The translations under genes and the position numbers were made by a program. A stretch of DNA of 64,000 bases from Bufo bufo (taxonomy: Eukaryota > Chordata > Amphibia > Anura > Bufonidae): assembly GCF_905171765.1 (NCBI RefSeq), contig NC_053393.1:61845371-61909370 (forward strand), given 5' to 3'. The notes under the pieces were generated by a model that did not search any database, was not told the DNA's origin, and worked only from the letters and a program-made list of their open reading frames with translations. Below, in pieces: positions 1-11,889 of the stretch (position 1 is the stretch's first letter; every line of letters begins with the position of its first letter).

Positions 1-688
1 CGCAAACAGGCGAACCAGGCGAACCGCCATAGACTTCAATAGACAGGCAAATTTTAAAACCCACAGGGACTCTTTCTGGCCACAATAGTGATGGAAAGTT
101 GTTTCAAGGGGACCTAACACCTGGACTGTGGCATGCCGAGGGGGATCCATGGCAAAACTCCATGGAAAATTACGTAGTTGACGCAGAGTGTGGTTAAGTT
201 GGAATTCGCAATGCGATTAATATAAACTGCATTAATCGCATTGCGAATTCAACTTAGAGCTAAGTTCCTAATGGTTGTATTGCTAGAATTGACGAAAATA
301 ACGAATATAGCACTATATTCCCAATCTTCGTTATATTCTAGCAAATACAACCATTAGGAACCCAGCTCTAAGTTGAATTCGCAATGCGATTAATATAACC
401 TGTATTAATCGCATTGCGATTACAAACTTAGTCAAATTTGTGACACTGCAGCTTCCGAATTAATCTAAAATGGAGCTGTTTGATAGGAAGGTGGGAGGGT
501 CTGGGAGGGAGGGTATGCTGATTGGCTGGAATGTGTCTGCTGACTGTGAGGTACAGGGTCAAAGTTTGCTCAATGATGATGTATAGGGGGCGGACCGAAC
601 ATCGCATATGTTCGCCCGCCGCGGCGAACGCGAACAAGCTATGTTCGCCGGGGAACTGTTCGCCGGCGGATAGTTCGGGACATCTCTA
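1..688. mobile_element. Non-autonomous DNA transposon, left end cut by the window
   Basis: The stretch ends in a GC-rich, GTTCG-rich terminus closing with GTTCGGGACATCTCTA (673-688). The window start shows related GCGAACCAGGCGAACC motifs, so both subterminal regions seem present. No protein is encoded. A second, shorter copy with the same centre and right end lies at 1818-2246. The terminal style resembles frog hAT-type non-autonomous elements; the superfamily is inference because the left terminus and its TSD lie outside the window. Confidence 0.6.
195..430. repeat. Long nested hairpin inside the transposon
   Basis: Two arms around AATTCGCAATGCGATTAATA and TTCCTAATGGTTGTATT are repeated in inverted orientation around a centre near 313. 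Each arm contains a smaller palindrome of the GCAATGCGATTAA type. The shorter copy at 1818-1920 keeps the inner hairpin. It looks like an internal foldback of the element, not a gene. Confidence 0.75.
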
Positions 689-1712
689 CTGATATAGTGT
701 AGCTGATAAGTTCCAGTGCAGGGTGTTAGCTAGTGTGATAGGAATTACTGTACTTTGCATTTTCTCCGGTCTCAGGAAACTTCTAGCAGCTTGAAAAATT
801 TAGCAAAAGTGACTGAAAGGAATCCATGTTCTTTTTATGTCAAAACCAATTCTGCTTTTTGCTGAATGTTTCGTTTCTCTGTTAAGAACTAACTCTGATT
901 GCTGTGAAACTAATTGCTGTAAAGTTTCTATTCTCTGTAACCCTGAATCTTATCTCTTTGGCAGTTGGCACTACTCCCGGACAATATTCCTAATATGGAA
1001 GTTCCGTTTTTGTTTCTCTTTTTCTGTCTGTAGAATAAACGTGTTAATATGATAGGTTGAATACATAACTTACGATGATATGCTAATAAAGGGGGTAAAA
1101 GCCCCCTCTATATAACCTGTATGCATTAAAAATAAACCTCAGAGTGTTCATTCAGTACATCACTGTTGTGTCTTTTATTACCTACTGAGTGAAGCGCTCT
1201 CCTGACGTCAAAAAAAGGACTCAAACCAAGCCGATACTAGAAGTTTGGTGCCAGAGGGTACCAAGTGGGACGTTGAGATTCCTATCAGTGACCCACGCCT
1301 GTATTGCTGCGCGCAATACGCGCATATTAGATTGCCGATTTTTGCAATCAAGAAAATAATGACTGGAGAGCACGAATTCTAGAATTTGCTAATTTTTGCG
1401 AATATTAGGCCACAAATTGTGTGAAATATCACGGAAATGAATATTGCCTATGCTACTCAGCACTACTGCAAACTACAAACTGTTAATAGAGAGTTAAGGG
1501 AGACAGTCGGGAAAGGGCATGGAGAGTGTATCACAGTGTACATCATTGTGCAGATGCATCAACATTCATAGCTAATCCGTTCTGTTAGTGAAACAGTTAC
1601 TGTGCGTCACTAATAAAGACAGTCTAATAATCGCTGTGTACATCACTGTGCAGTGCACCGAAATTCAGAGCTAATCTGTTCTGTTAGTGATACAGTGACT
1701 GAGATCACTATT
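689..1712 (+). mobile_element. hAT-family 5' leader fragment, split by a solo LTR
   Basis: Bases 689-813 and 1288-1712 match consecutive parts of the hAT element at about 11330-11830. Shared landmarks are the phrase around TAGTGTAGCTGATA, the CCACGCCTGTATTG block, and a repeated unit ending in TTCTGTTAGTGATACAGTGA. Only untranslated leader sequence is present. The copy at 1366-1460 keeps about 90 bases that are missing at 11537. The left junction is the end of the transposon at 688. Confidence 0.7.
814..1287 (+). mobile_element. Solo LTR with 5-bp TSD (GTGAC)
   Basis: The 474-bp block begins TG and ends CA, and is flanked by GTGAC at 809-813 and 1288-1292. The related hAT copy at 11456-11460 has a single GTGAC at the same point, so it acts as an empty site and proves insertion. 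A TATATAA box at 1109-1115 and AATAAA at 1131-1136 fit a plus-strand LTR with promoter and polyadenylation signals. No internal retroviral sequence remains, as expected after recombination between two LTRs. The family is not recognised. Confidence 0.8.
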
Positions 1713-1817
1713 AAAGGGGTTGTCCGAGATTGGGGACTTTGGTTTAAGTGGACCCCAGACACCTAAACAGTCCATACATGCATGTCCTACCTTTGTATGC
1801 ATTTTCTGATGCCCCTT
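1713..1817. repeat. Possible interspersed repeat (AAAGGGGTTGTCCGAG start)
   Basis: The segment starts with AAAGGGGTTGTCCGAGAT, a phrase of a style common in frog interspersed repeats, and related in its first bases to the sequence at 8702. No second end or TSD could be located. Confidence 0.3.
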
Positions 1818-2246
1818 TTCCTAATGGTTGTATTGCCAGAATTGACGAATATAACGAATATAGCACTATATTCTCAATCTTCGTTATATTCTAGCAATAC
1901 AACCATTAGGAACCCAGCTCTAAGTTGAATTCGCAATGCGATTAATATAACCTGTATTAATCGCATTGCGAAATACAACTTAGTCAAATTTGTGACACTG
2001 CAGCTTCCGAATGAATCTAAGATGGATGTTGTCCTTGCTTTTTGATAAGAGGTGGGAGGGTCTGGGAGGGAGGGTATGCTGATTGGCTGGAATTTGTCTG
2101 CTGACTGTGAGGTACAGGGTCAAAGTTTGCTCAATGATGATGTATAGGGGCGGACCGAACATCGCATATGTTCCCCCGCCGTGACGAACGCGAACAAGCT
2201 ATGTTCGCCGGGACTGTTCGCCGGCGAATAGTTCGGGACATCTCTA
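1818..2246. mobile_element. Second, 5'-truncated copy of the 1-688 transposon
   Basis: It repeats the hairpin core, the TTAGTCAAATTTGTGACACTG block and the GC-rich terminus ending GTTCGGGACATCTCTA at 2231-2246. Relative to the copy at 265-688 it has small indels. Its left outer part is missing. It is non-coding. Confidence 0.65.
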
Positions 2247-4586
2247 ATAGACAGGTCTGCCAAACTGTGTGGTATGTGCTCAGGCATTGGAGGCTTCTCC
2301 TGAACACAGGTGACATAGAGTCAAACAAGTCCTTTGTAGACTGATCACCAATACGGGTCTTTCTTTAAACCTTTCTAGCATCTAGTCTGCTTTGGAGATG
2401 TGTTTGCTTTCTTCTGGGTGATCCAGGTCCAGATGAGCTAAAATGTCAGCTTCACATCATAGTTCTGTTTCTCTCAGACTAGCTTAGACTGGAATGAGCT
2501 GGCTTAGACTGGCTCTAGAATGTTCTGCTCTCTTCTTATATAGAGGGATGACACTAGCCCCATTTAGTGGTGGCCAACAATATGGTCTATAATTACCATT
2601 TGCTTACACAGTAAATGCTTATACAGTAAATGCTTACTTGACATGAAAATGATGTTTGTGCACTTTGCAGTATACACAACTCTTGGAGCAGGATGCTGCA
2701 CTACTGCTGACCGGATGGCTGGTGCGGCAACTGCTGTTTGCACTAGTACCCACATTCTCACTCTCAATGATGTGACATGGGTCTTTTTGTATCCATTCTT
2801 CCATTTACTAGACATTTTATTATGAGGCCGATATAAATGTAAAGTCACAAGTTTGGTACACAGAATTATTAAATGGAAACAAAATTGCAAGTGCAATTTT
2901 TTCTCTGTCCATTTACAGAAAAGACACAATTAAATGTCTATTGCACAAAAAAAAAAAGGGGAAATTGCTCAGCATTTTCAGCAAAATGTGTGCTATTGAT
3001 TCTGGAGGTGCTAGGAATAAGCGTATGAATTGTACAAACCTTTGCAAAAGAAAAAAAGTTGGCTGGCTGTCCATATTTACACAAAAAAAATAATAAAATT
3101 GCAGGCTTTTGTAATGCAGAACTTGTCAGTAGCTGTATAAAACACCAACAACTCTGGGTGACCAGTCCTTCTCTCTATGATTTCCCTGATAAAACCCTAC
3201 ATATACCTAAGTACTGCGTCTGCAATGCTTTTTGGCAGACACAGTCAAAAACACATGCTTTCAAATTGCTAGCTCTGCACAGAAGTAATGATCTTTTTGA
3301 GCAAAAGGACCACTAGAATCCTGACCCCTGATTGGCTGTTCAGGCTGTCTGTCAGCCTCTGAGCCAATCCAGGCAAGCCCTCCCTCCCAGTGTCCCTCTT
3401 TCCCCTCTCCCTCTTCATCCTCTCTGCTGTTTTCCCTGCCCATTTTTGCAGTAAAATGGTGCTGGGCATTTTGTCATGAGAGAACTTTTGTCATGAGATA
3501 ACCGAGACAACACTGTGACATGTGTTACCAGAGTCAATTTTAGCTCGGCTACATCAGTACGATTGACCTGCAGTTAGCCCTACACACTTACAAGCAACTA
3601 AAGGTAGGAGACAAAGTCATTGTGTGAAGCAGAGCTACCAGGGGTGCTGCAAAGCTTAAATTGAAGTTGGAGAATCACCCCTCATAAACTTATGTGACTG
3701 CCCAATCTTCATTGACCACACATTGAGATAAAACCTGAAGGAACCATAGTGTGATGGTACACAGTAATGTTTTGACCTTGTTTGTTCATGAATCTTGCCC
3801 CAGACCGCACCACAGTCAACTCCTCAGCAGTAGAAGTATCCCTTATGGATGAAGATTAGTATATATAAAAGGCCAGAGCAATAGGAGGTCTTCTGCAGTA
3901 TGAGGAAAAGAAGACCATTATTCTTAGGTACAAGAATAGTAAAAATGGCTTCTGCCAATTTTTGCCCACAATAAAATTGTATCCACATTCTGCTCCCTGA
4001 TAAGTTTGTAGCTAGGTGAAACATGTTGGAGGAGGGGGAGAGGTCTTTACAAATGGAGACAGGTTAGACACAATGATCTGCAATGGTTGAAGGTCGCCCA
4101 TCTCAGGATGAGTCCTCCAAAAAGGCATAGGGTTCACACTATCTTAGTTCCATCATTGAGTAAGGACTAGTCAGTCTAGCAGTTTTGTCTCAATGTTTGA
4201 GTAGAAATGGGACCCCCATTCTTATTATATTAGGAGTATCTCTGCCTATCCTAAAAATGCAATTTTTCTTTTAATTCAAATAACACTGAATTATAGGAAG
4301 TTACAAATAAAAAATTATAATTTGAATACCTTCGCTAACTAAACCTTAAGAGCTACAATTACAATAATAGCTTGATACTTTCAGGCAGGAAAACCATTAG
4401 ACCACCTGTTTTGTGTATAAGAAATATAATGCTTCTGCATATCTACAAGACATCATGGATAATTGTATTGCTTCCAACTTTTTGGAAGCAGTTTGAGGAA
4501 GGCCCTTTTCTGTTCCAGCATGGCTGTGCCCAGTGCACAAAGCAAGGTCCATTAAGGCATGGTTGGATGTAGAGATGGTAAATTGA
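2247..4586. other. Unassigned DNA, no gene seen
   Basis: I see no transposon terminus, convincing coding frame or RNA gene here. The open frames are short, overlap on both strands and lack recognisable motifs. AT-rich runs such as the A-run near 2947 are present. It may be intronic or old intergenic DNA. Confidence 0.5.
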
Positions 4587-5046
4587 TTAGTACAAATCGA
4601 TTTTTCTCATCAACAAGAGTTCATCACCTGCGAAGGGGAAAGTCCCTTCTGCTGAAGAAGCTTCTTCGTGTTGCCTGATTGACAGTGTCAGAAAAGTTCC
4701 GCTCTGCGTCAGAGCACCAACTGTTCTTGCACCGTAGCCACACAATTCCATTTCCTTCTGATCTTGAGCTCTCTGTGACTTTTGTAGACTCTCATTCACC
4801 TTCTCGTGATAACTATTAAACATCAGGGTGCTCTTTAAGATCCAGCTGCTAGCAGAGGGGTGGCATAGTTACATTTGCTTACTTTATAAACTGTGCCACC
4901 ATCTACTATTTTCTTGCTGTCTTGAGTCTGTTTTAGTACAGTGATTTCAAATGAACCAGATGGTGGTTTTGACTTTACAGCTGAACATTCTGCTGTTTTA
5001 TGAATTATGATGAAATATCCATCATCTTCGAGCAGATTCTTCTTTT
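4587..5046 (-). pseudogene. Coding-like fragment of unknown protein
   Basis: On the minus strand an open frame of over 55 codons runs from about 5046 to 4880. Its composition looks like real protein: mixed acidic, hydrophobic and lysine-rich, without low complexity. A second open frame (78 codons from ATG, 4823-4587) follows in another frame and is also protein-like, including FNSYHEKVNESLQKSQ. The two could be parts of one decayed coding sequence joined by a frameshift, or an old processed pseudogene. I do not recognise the family and give it no function. Chance open frames remain possible. Confidence 0.22.
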
Positions 5047-5598
5047 AACCAGGTTGGTCTTTTTGTATTCATAAGTAGCATCTGGTGAGTTAGCACACCT
5101 TGTAGCTTTATTTTCTATGGAATGGTATGGAATACGCCAAGGAGACCAATTGCTGTGTCATTGATGATATCAGGCAACATTTCTCTATAAACTATAATCT
5201 CATTAGGAAACATCTGGTGTAAGGAGAAGTGTAATATTATCTTTATCAAAGTTGACTAAACAAACAAAAAACAAAAAATAAACAACCTGCATTGGGAGCC
5301 AGACACAATTGGGGACATTCATCTAGACTGGTGTTCCCATATGCCAGTCTTGATCCCACTGCACTGAAGTAAGATGTGCATAATTTATTAAGAGCCAGAT
5401 GCTGGCGTAGACTTGATCTATTACTTAGGCCAGTTTTAGTAAATCCAACTGGCGTTATGAAGCCCCCACCCCTCCAACTAAGGCAACCTTTTCTCTCCAC
5501 TTCAGAAGAGTGGCGAAAGCTGAAAAAAGGCAAATTATGGTTCAAATACGTGTGCCATAATTTACAATTTTTTTTACTCCACAATAGTGGTATAAAAG
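5047..5598. other. Unassigned DNA
   Basis: No gene or repeat end is seen. The short open frames on both strands at about 5246-5760 overlap each other and partly run into the transposon beginning at 5599, so they are not credible genes. Confidence 0.5.
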
Positions 5599-5738
5599 TA
5601 GAGATGGGACGGGGAATTCGTCGAATCCACAAATCCCTTGAATCCCGACGTAATTTACCTGAAACGAATCTGACGAATCCCGGTGGGAGGGACTGGAGGA
5701 GGAGCTGGGGGCCGGTGCGTTCACTGTGCTCCGGCCCC

Positions 5739-6106
5739 TCCGCTCCAGTACAGTTATAAAATGTGTAATTCTAATAATAATGATTCATGCTGCCCCCTCT
5801 GTCTGTAGTCATTCAATATATTCTACTTACAGGGCTACTGATATCGTAATGCAGGCCGGCCGGGTAGACGAGCGGCAGAGTGACTGACTGACGTCACCTG
5901 CCTGCGCCGCCTGCTTCATTCATAAAGCAGGCAGCGGCAGACACGTGACGTCAGTCAGTCACTCTGCCGCTCGTCTGCCCGGCCGGCCTGCATTACGATA
6001 TCAGTAGCCCTGTAAGTAGGATATATTGAATGTACTACAGACAGAGGGGGCAGCATGAATCATTATTAATAATTAAATTACACATTTTATAACTGTACTG
6101 GAGCGG
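5739..6106. repeat. 368-bp palindrome
   Basis: The arms begin CCGCTCCAGTACAG on the left and end with its complement on the right, centred near 5922. They stay paired through the GCCGGCCGGG block and the TGACTGACGTCA block. A few mismatches and a 'CATTCATAAAG' centre are visible. It lies wholly within the 5599-7460 transposon. Confidence 0.85.
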
Positions 6107-6108
6107 CA

Positions 6109-6425
6109 ATGGGGGGTCTGTGGATTACACTGTTAAGGGGTGGGGGGGAGGTCTGTGGATGGCACTGTTATGGGGTGGGGTGGTCTGTGGATGGCACTGT
6201 TATGGGGTGGGGGGGTCTGTGGATGGCACTGTTATGGGGTGGGGGGTCTGTGGATGGCACTGTTATGGGGTGGGGGGGTCTGTGGATGGACTGTTATGGG
6301 GTGGGGGGGGTCTGTGGATGGCACTGTTATGGGGTGGGGGGGGTCTGTGGATGGCCACTGTTATAGGATGGGGGGTCTGTGGATGGCACTGTTATAGGAT
6401 GGGGGATCTGTGGATGCCAGGGGGA
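6109..6425. repeat. G-rich minisatellite, about 31-bp unit
   Basis: About ten units of the type GTCTGTGGATGGCACTGTTA followed by TGGGGTGGGGG, with length changes in the G-runs. The three overlapping open frames through it are repeat artefacts. The G-runs could form G-quadruplexes (inference). Confidence 0.9.
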
Positions 6426-6429
6426 GAGG

Positions 6430-6800
6430 TGAGAGGCACTATGATACTGGCACATTGGGGGGGGGGGGAGGCACTATGATACTGGCACATTATAAGGGGA
6501 GATGGCACTATGATACTGGCACATTATGGGGGGAGATGGCACTATGATACTGGCACATTATGGGGGGAGGTGGCACTATAATACTGGCACATTATGGGGG
6601 GAGATGGCCACTATGATACTGGCACATTATGGGGGGAGGTGGCACTATAATACTGGCACATATGGGGGAGATGGCACTATGATACTGGCACATTATGGGG
6701 GGAGATGGCACTATGATACTGGCACATTATGGGGGGAGATGGCACTATAATACTGGCACATTGGGGGGAGATGGCACTATGATACCGGCACATGGGGGAG
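6430..6800. repeat. Second minisatellite, about 33-35-bp unit
   Basis: About ten units of GGCACTATGATACTGGCACA followed by TTATGGGGGGAGAT. It is a different sequence from the adjacent array but has the same G-rich bias. Units alternate between CTATGATA and CTATAATA versions. Open frames here are artefacts of the repeat. Confidence 0.9.
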
Positions 6801-7460
6801 GAGAGAGGCACTCCGCACTTGATACTGGCACATGATTAGGGGGGCATCTATGGGGACACTTACTGGCACATTATTGGGGGGCACTATGGGGGCATTACTG
6901 AGGCCACAAAGAAGGGGTATTTTATATGGGGGGCTCTGTGTGGTACTAGTATTATCAGGGGTATATCTGATCTGTTTCTGCAGTATAGTATTGGGGAGCA
7001 CAGCTGAACAGTATTGGGGGTGTTAGGATGATTTGTCCAGAAGATGGGAGGATGATGGAAAAGTAGTAAACTAAGATTTTTTTTTTGTCAAACTGCAGAG
7101 ACGAAAAATGGCCGAAAAATGGTGTCTGGTCTGAAGGTCTGAAAGGAGAAGATGAGGAAAGAGAACATCTACATCAAAGGAGACGTCATGGATGTAAGAG
7201 GTATGTGGCGCTGTATTACCCTGTATGTTCTGTAGTGATAGGAGCAGGGGTCATAGCAGGGGTCATCGCGGTCATATAGGGTGCGACCGTGCTGGGAGGT
7301 GGAGGTTAAGACAAACTGACGCGGTCTGACTTTGTTTCTTACACCGCGCGTTCACACAATTATGTACAGGATTCGTAGGATTCGAGATTCAAAAGATTCG
7401 ATATATTCGAGAACCTTTTCGGATTCGGATTCGAAAAAAATTGGATTCGTCCCACCTCTA

Positions 7461-8701
7461 TATAAAGCTTTAATAAATGTCCCACAATACCCCCTTAGAG
7501 CTAGCTCAGCTGAATGTAATAATTCCTTTATGTGATCAGTTTTTTGCATTCTGGAGAGAAAGTGCTTTTAATCCTTTTGTAAATGAACAGTCAAGTGCAA
7601 CGAAGGCAAGCCCAATCCAATCTGTGCACTCTTTCTTCTGTATCCTTTTTCAGCCCCCACCTTCTTAATTGACAGGGCCAGGATCAAGCATAGCCCATCT
7701 CACCTGGTCCTGACAATCATAAAGAAGAGAGAGGAGCTGGCAGAAGAGTGACTCTTGGTGGAGTTATTTGTTTAATTGCATATGGATTAGTATATTTTTA
7801 AATCTAGACTGAAGCAATGGAAAGCTCAGTCCTGCTTGATCCACTTCTGGCTTAGATCTAAAAAAATGCATGTGTGTTTCCAGCCAAAAGATTCAACTCT
7901 CTGACTAGGAAGTCCTCTACATTGGTAGGTTCTGCACAGTTGACATTGGAGGCCAAAACCATTGGAAAAATACAGTCTTAAAACACCCCCCAAAGGTTAG
8001 GTGATTACTGTAGGTTTGTAGGAGTTGCCTACAAATACTGAACTTTGGTTGGAGTCTCCTGGCCGATTGAACGCGAGGTGCCCTTAATGAATAAAGTGAA
8101 GAATGACAGGCAGGAGACCAGAGTACAATTGAACAAGGTCAGTTTACAGTCTTTACCTGATAGATGAACAAAACTTACACACAAGATGAATGCATCAATC
8201 TTTCCAACAAGTTCTGGCTGAACCATAGGCTACCTCCAAAGATGCAAATCCATACATGGCAATTCCTTACCATACAATTCCAGCTGGTGCACACAAATCC
8301 TGTTTCTACTGCAATGTCCACAGTTCCTAACTGCAGATTGCATACTGTAAGTAGCAATGCAAGCTGTCAACTTGTAGGAAAGGGCAGCCTCAACAATCTT
8401 AGGGCTTCTTCAGTTGCATATTTGTCAGGGTTTCACTGGTGTCTCTTGGAGTCATACTAGCTGATGCTGACTGGCTGGACTCAAAGCTGCCTCCTGCAAC
8501 TGCCTTAGTTCAACAAACTCTCCTAGACTTTGGATCAAAACTCAACTAGCGCAGACAAGGAGATTATGCAGATTGGTGTCTAAGACAGTGTAAACATTAG
8601 ATACAGTGCAAAATCCCGTCTCATAGGATATTTCAGATTTATCTATTAGCAGTGGCCTAGTGGGTCACTATAATAGCTTTGGGTGTAAAGAAAACAATTT
8701 T
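7461..8701. other. Unassigned DNA
   Basis: No gene, element end or tandem repeat is visible. Open frames (maximum 98 codons) overlap on both strands and show no motif. Confidence 0.5.
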
Positions 8702-8765
8702 AAAGGGGTTTTCCAGTACTTAGATATTGATGACCTATCCTTAGGATATGACCTATCCAGTTTTC
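8702..8765 (+). repeat. Fragment of a common amphibian-type interspersed repeat
   Basis: The phrase AAAGGGGTTTTCCAGTAC followed by TTAGATATTGATGACC and CTATCC resembles a frequent non-autonomous frog repeat known to me from its consensus wording. The rest of the element was not delimited. Confidence 0.4.
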
Positions 8766-10588
8766 CCAGAGTCCATAACTCCATTACTGCTGGAGTTAAG
8801 TTGGCTCAGTCTCCATGTCCTGGTGATCAATTGGGACAATAGGGAGGTCCTTTATTGGGGTTCCTCATGTCACTTGCACTGTTAGGCTACAGTTAATCCA
8901 GTCCTCACCTGTATTGTTTTGCACCTGAATTCCTCCGGTAAAGAAGCACACTGGTTTACTGCAGACGCTGACTCTCTGGATTTAGTTCCCATTGAGGTGC
9001 ACTATGCCTTACTATCCACTGCGGGTAGCATCAACATATGGTGATATCTTGATGGTGTCTGGGGGACTCAGCATAGCGCTGGGGCCACCCCAAACCTGGC
9101 CACTGAAGAGTAATTCTAAGCCAATCCGTTGAGAGAGACACTGGGTCCACTTCTTCTAAATTACATTGAGCCTGCCCATCTGTATAAATGTCACTATATT
9201 ACAGGAATTTGTTATCTTGTATTTCATAAGTGTAAGAGCTATACAATGAGTATGTATATCATCATCTTGTCAAAGCCAAACAAACAAGCGGAAAAAAACC
9301 CCATCAGCCATAAGCTACTAGGTTTTGTTTTCCCAGATAATCCATCTGCTGTCAGTTGACCGTATTAGAAATCTGGGAAATGTTTGCCAGATGCCTTCTA
9401 TACTGCTATATATCCATTTTATTGAGTTGTCAATCTTTAGCTTGTCAAACTGGCATTATTTCTGAACTCTTCCTAATACGGGTGTCAATAACCACACTTC
9501 TTATCAGCACGGTACCTTTTGATGGTAATTTCAACCACTTTGGGTCAAAGTGGTAAATTCTAGTCCTATATTGCCCAATCTCATGGTAAAGTATTATCTT
9601 TTTGACAAGTTAGGAGGTATTAAATAGTGTCTGGGACTATAGAGAAAAGTAGCTGTAAGGTTATTACACTGATAAGAAGACATTTCTGTAGGTTTGTAGC
9701 GGAATGTTTTATCTTGTTCAAAGGGTAGTGAATCAGGATAAAGCAGCGTGCTGCCTCCCAGGAGAAAAATAACACATTTTCTATATTCCATGTAAATCTT
9801 ACAAATACTTTTCTGTCTTTACGAGCATTTTACTGGTGGTTTATAAAATATAGATTTGGTTGGAATATAACACAATAGCTTACTTTAACAAATGTGTTCC
9901 ATCTGGCTCTATGACATTTGTTTCCTTTTATCTTTTATCAGATTTTTGAATGAGTAGCTTTTCTTTTTATTAAATATTATACAGACTATAATAGCCATGT
10001 ACGAAAATGATTCGATTATGCACATCGGTACGAAATCTCCAGCTACCAGGCATTCATTTTGAGGAGATAAGCATCTGATGATAATCTAGTTTAATTAAAG
10101 AACAAAAATAATAATACAAAATATAAAATTATAAACTAATGATAATAAAATATATTTATTTTTTATTTTTAGTGTGCTTTTAGTATTGCCTTTTTCTGTG
10201 AGAGATTTTTTAACTCTGTTAATGCCAAGTTTACTGGTCATCGAAATCTTTATAAAATGCCAGAATCAGTGTGAATTTGCAAAGTACAGTGTAAAATATC
10301 TGAATAAAGCTTTCAAAATGTAATAAGCAGAAAATCATGAAGGCATGCTGCATTTTTTTTTAAGCTTATAGTGGTTTCTATTGATTGGTGTGAACTCAGA
10401 GTGTACTAGGAGGAGGTCAAGGTGTGATCTAGTGAAAGCCTTTAAGGGGGATCTCCAGGAATATAAAATTCAAAACCTATCACTTAAATGGGAAGAACTG
10501 CAGTACCAGACATAGCTATTATGAGCCGCTATGCCTATGTAAACAATGAAGGTTATGTAAGGAAGATGATGCCAGTTATTGTTGTCCA
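8766..10588. other. Unassigned DNA
   Basis: No supported gene. Short open frames occur at 9129-9556 and 9594-9791 without motifs. The section at 9960-10330 is strongly AT-rich. It is likely intronic or intergenic. Confidence 0.5.
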
Positions 10589-10937
10589 CTTTTTCAACCA
10601 AAACAAAATTTGGTCCGAAGTTTAGGAAAACTTTGATTCTAAACAAATCTGAATTTATTTGCTTTTTGTGGTAACAAATCATTTTTCCTAAAATGGCAGC
10701 TGCAGGTGTTAGAAGGTGAAAGTTAGTGTAGAGGATACAAGCTCGGGAACGCAACATCACCCATAATGCCGTGCAGCCAGCCAATCTGCAGGTAGACATC
10801 CATACCCCTTTGATGTCAAAGCTAGGCAGAGCCCTATAAAATCCTGATCCCGTGCGGTCACTGTCATTTTCCTGTGTCCTGACCATAGAGAGAGTAAAAA
10901 GACGCTCATGCACTACGGAACGTGCTGCTGCAAAGTA
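10589..10937 (+). mobile_element. Decayed 5' end of a hAT-like element
   Basis: It shares with the element at 13770 the order of landmarks: a TTCG/TTTG-rich terminus, the phrase TTTTTCCTAAAATGGC, then GCAGCCAGCCAAT, a GATGTCA block, and a TATAAAA box (10835-10841). The overlapping 147-codon minus-strand open frame is not supported as a gene. It appears to be interrupted by the next element at 10938. Confidence 0.5.
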
Positions 10938-11559
10938 GTGTTGATCGCGAATATTCTAATCATGAATTTTCATCGCGAATATCGGCACTTCGAGAATTCG
11001 CGAAGATTTAGAATATAGTGCTATATCTTCGTAATCGCGAATATTCTAGATTTTTTTCATCAGTACCCTCCTGCTTCTTGCTTGTGGGCCAATGAGAAGG
11101 CTGCAATATCTTTGTCTGAGCTTAGCAACATCTCTGGCAACCAATAGGACAGTTGCCTACCCCCTTACTATATAGGAAACTCCCCAGCAGCTATTTTCTG
11201 TTGTTTTTTGCAGTTCTGAGAGAGACAGCAGTGACATTGCTGTGCTCTGTGCTTTTATCTGGATCATATTCCTTATCCAATTACATTATATATAATGCAG
11301 ACAGTTAGTGGGAGATAGTCAGTGTAGGTTAGATTGATCTATAGTGTAGCTGATAGGTTCCAGTGCAGGGTGTTAGGTAGTGTGATAGGAATTTCTGTAC
11401 TGTGCATTTTCTCCAGTCTCAGGAAACTTCTAGCAGCTTGAAAAATGTAGCAAAAGTGACCCACGCCTGTATTGCGCGCGCAATGCGCGCATATTACATT
11501 GCCGATTTTCGCAATCACGAAAATAATGACTGGAGATCATCACTACTGCAAAGTACAAA

Positions 11560-11885
11560 CTGTTAATAGAGAGTTAAGGGAGACAGCCGGGAAAGGGCAT
11601 GGAGAGTGTATCACAGTGTACATCATTGTGCAGTGCATCAACATTTATAGCTAATCCGTTCTGTTAGAGAAACAGTTACTGTGCGTCACTAATAAAGACA
11701 GGTCTAATATATCGCTGTGTACATCACTGTGCAGTGCATCGAAATTCAGAGCTAATCTGTTCTGTTAGTGATACAGTGACTGAGATCACTATTAAAAGGA
11801 AGGTCTAATATATCGCTGTGTACATCACTGTGCAGTGCACCGACATTCTGAGCTAATCCGTTCTGTTAGCAATACAGTTGTTATA
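11560..11885 (+). repeat. Tandem repeat in hAT leader, about 125-130-bp unit
   Basis: Three units of the type CGCTGTGTACATCACTGTGC...GCTAATCTGTTCTGTTAG lie between the promoter region and the transposase remnant. The unit is unrelated to the tandem arrays in the other hAT elements of the window but occupies the same place. Confidence 0.75.
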
Positions 11886-11889
11886 CACT

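Larger units (their letters stand above)
5599..7460. mobile_element. Non-autonomous DNA transposon with TIRs, palindrome and minisatellites
   Basis: The left end TAGAGATGGGACG and right end CGTCCCACCTCTA are inverted repeats, and both subterminal zones are rich in GATTCG motifs. The flanks TATAAAAG (5591-5598) and TATAAAGC (7461-7468) suggest an 8-bp TSD damaged by a one-base A-run deletion. That length would fit hAT; the superfamily is inference. No transposase is encoded. The interior is a 368-bp palindrome followed by two different minisatellites and then about 500 bp of other sequence. Confidence 0.65.

Noticed and set aside
1240..1287. TTTGGTGCCAGAGGG as a primer binding site of a provirus
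   Set aside because: It lies inside the block bounded by the exact TSD, so it belongs to the LTR end, and no internal region follows.
6109..6750. Several overlapping plus-strand open frames of 74-119 codons
   Set aside because: They are the same minisatellite read in three registers; Gly/Trp or Thr-rich repeats follow from the repeat unit, not from selection.
10470..10913. 147-codon minus-strand open frame
   Set aside because: It overlaps the TATA box and terminus of a hAT-like element on the other strand and shows no recognisable domain.
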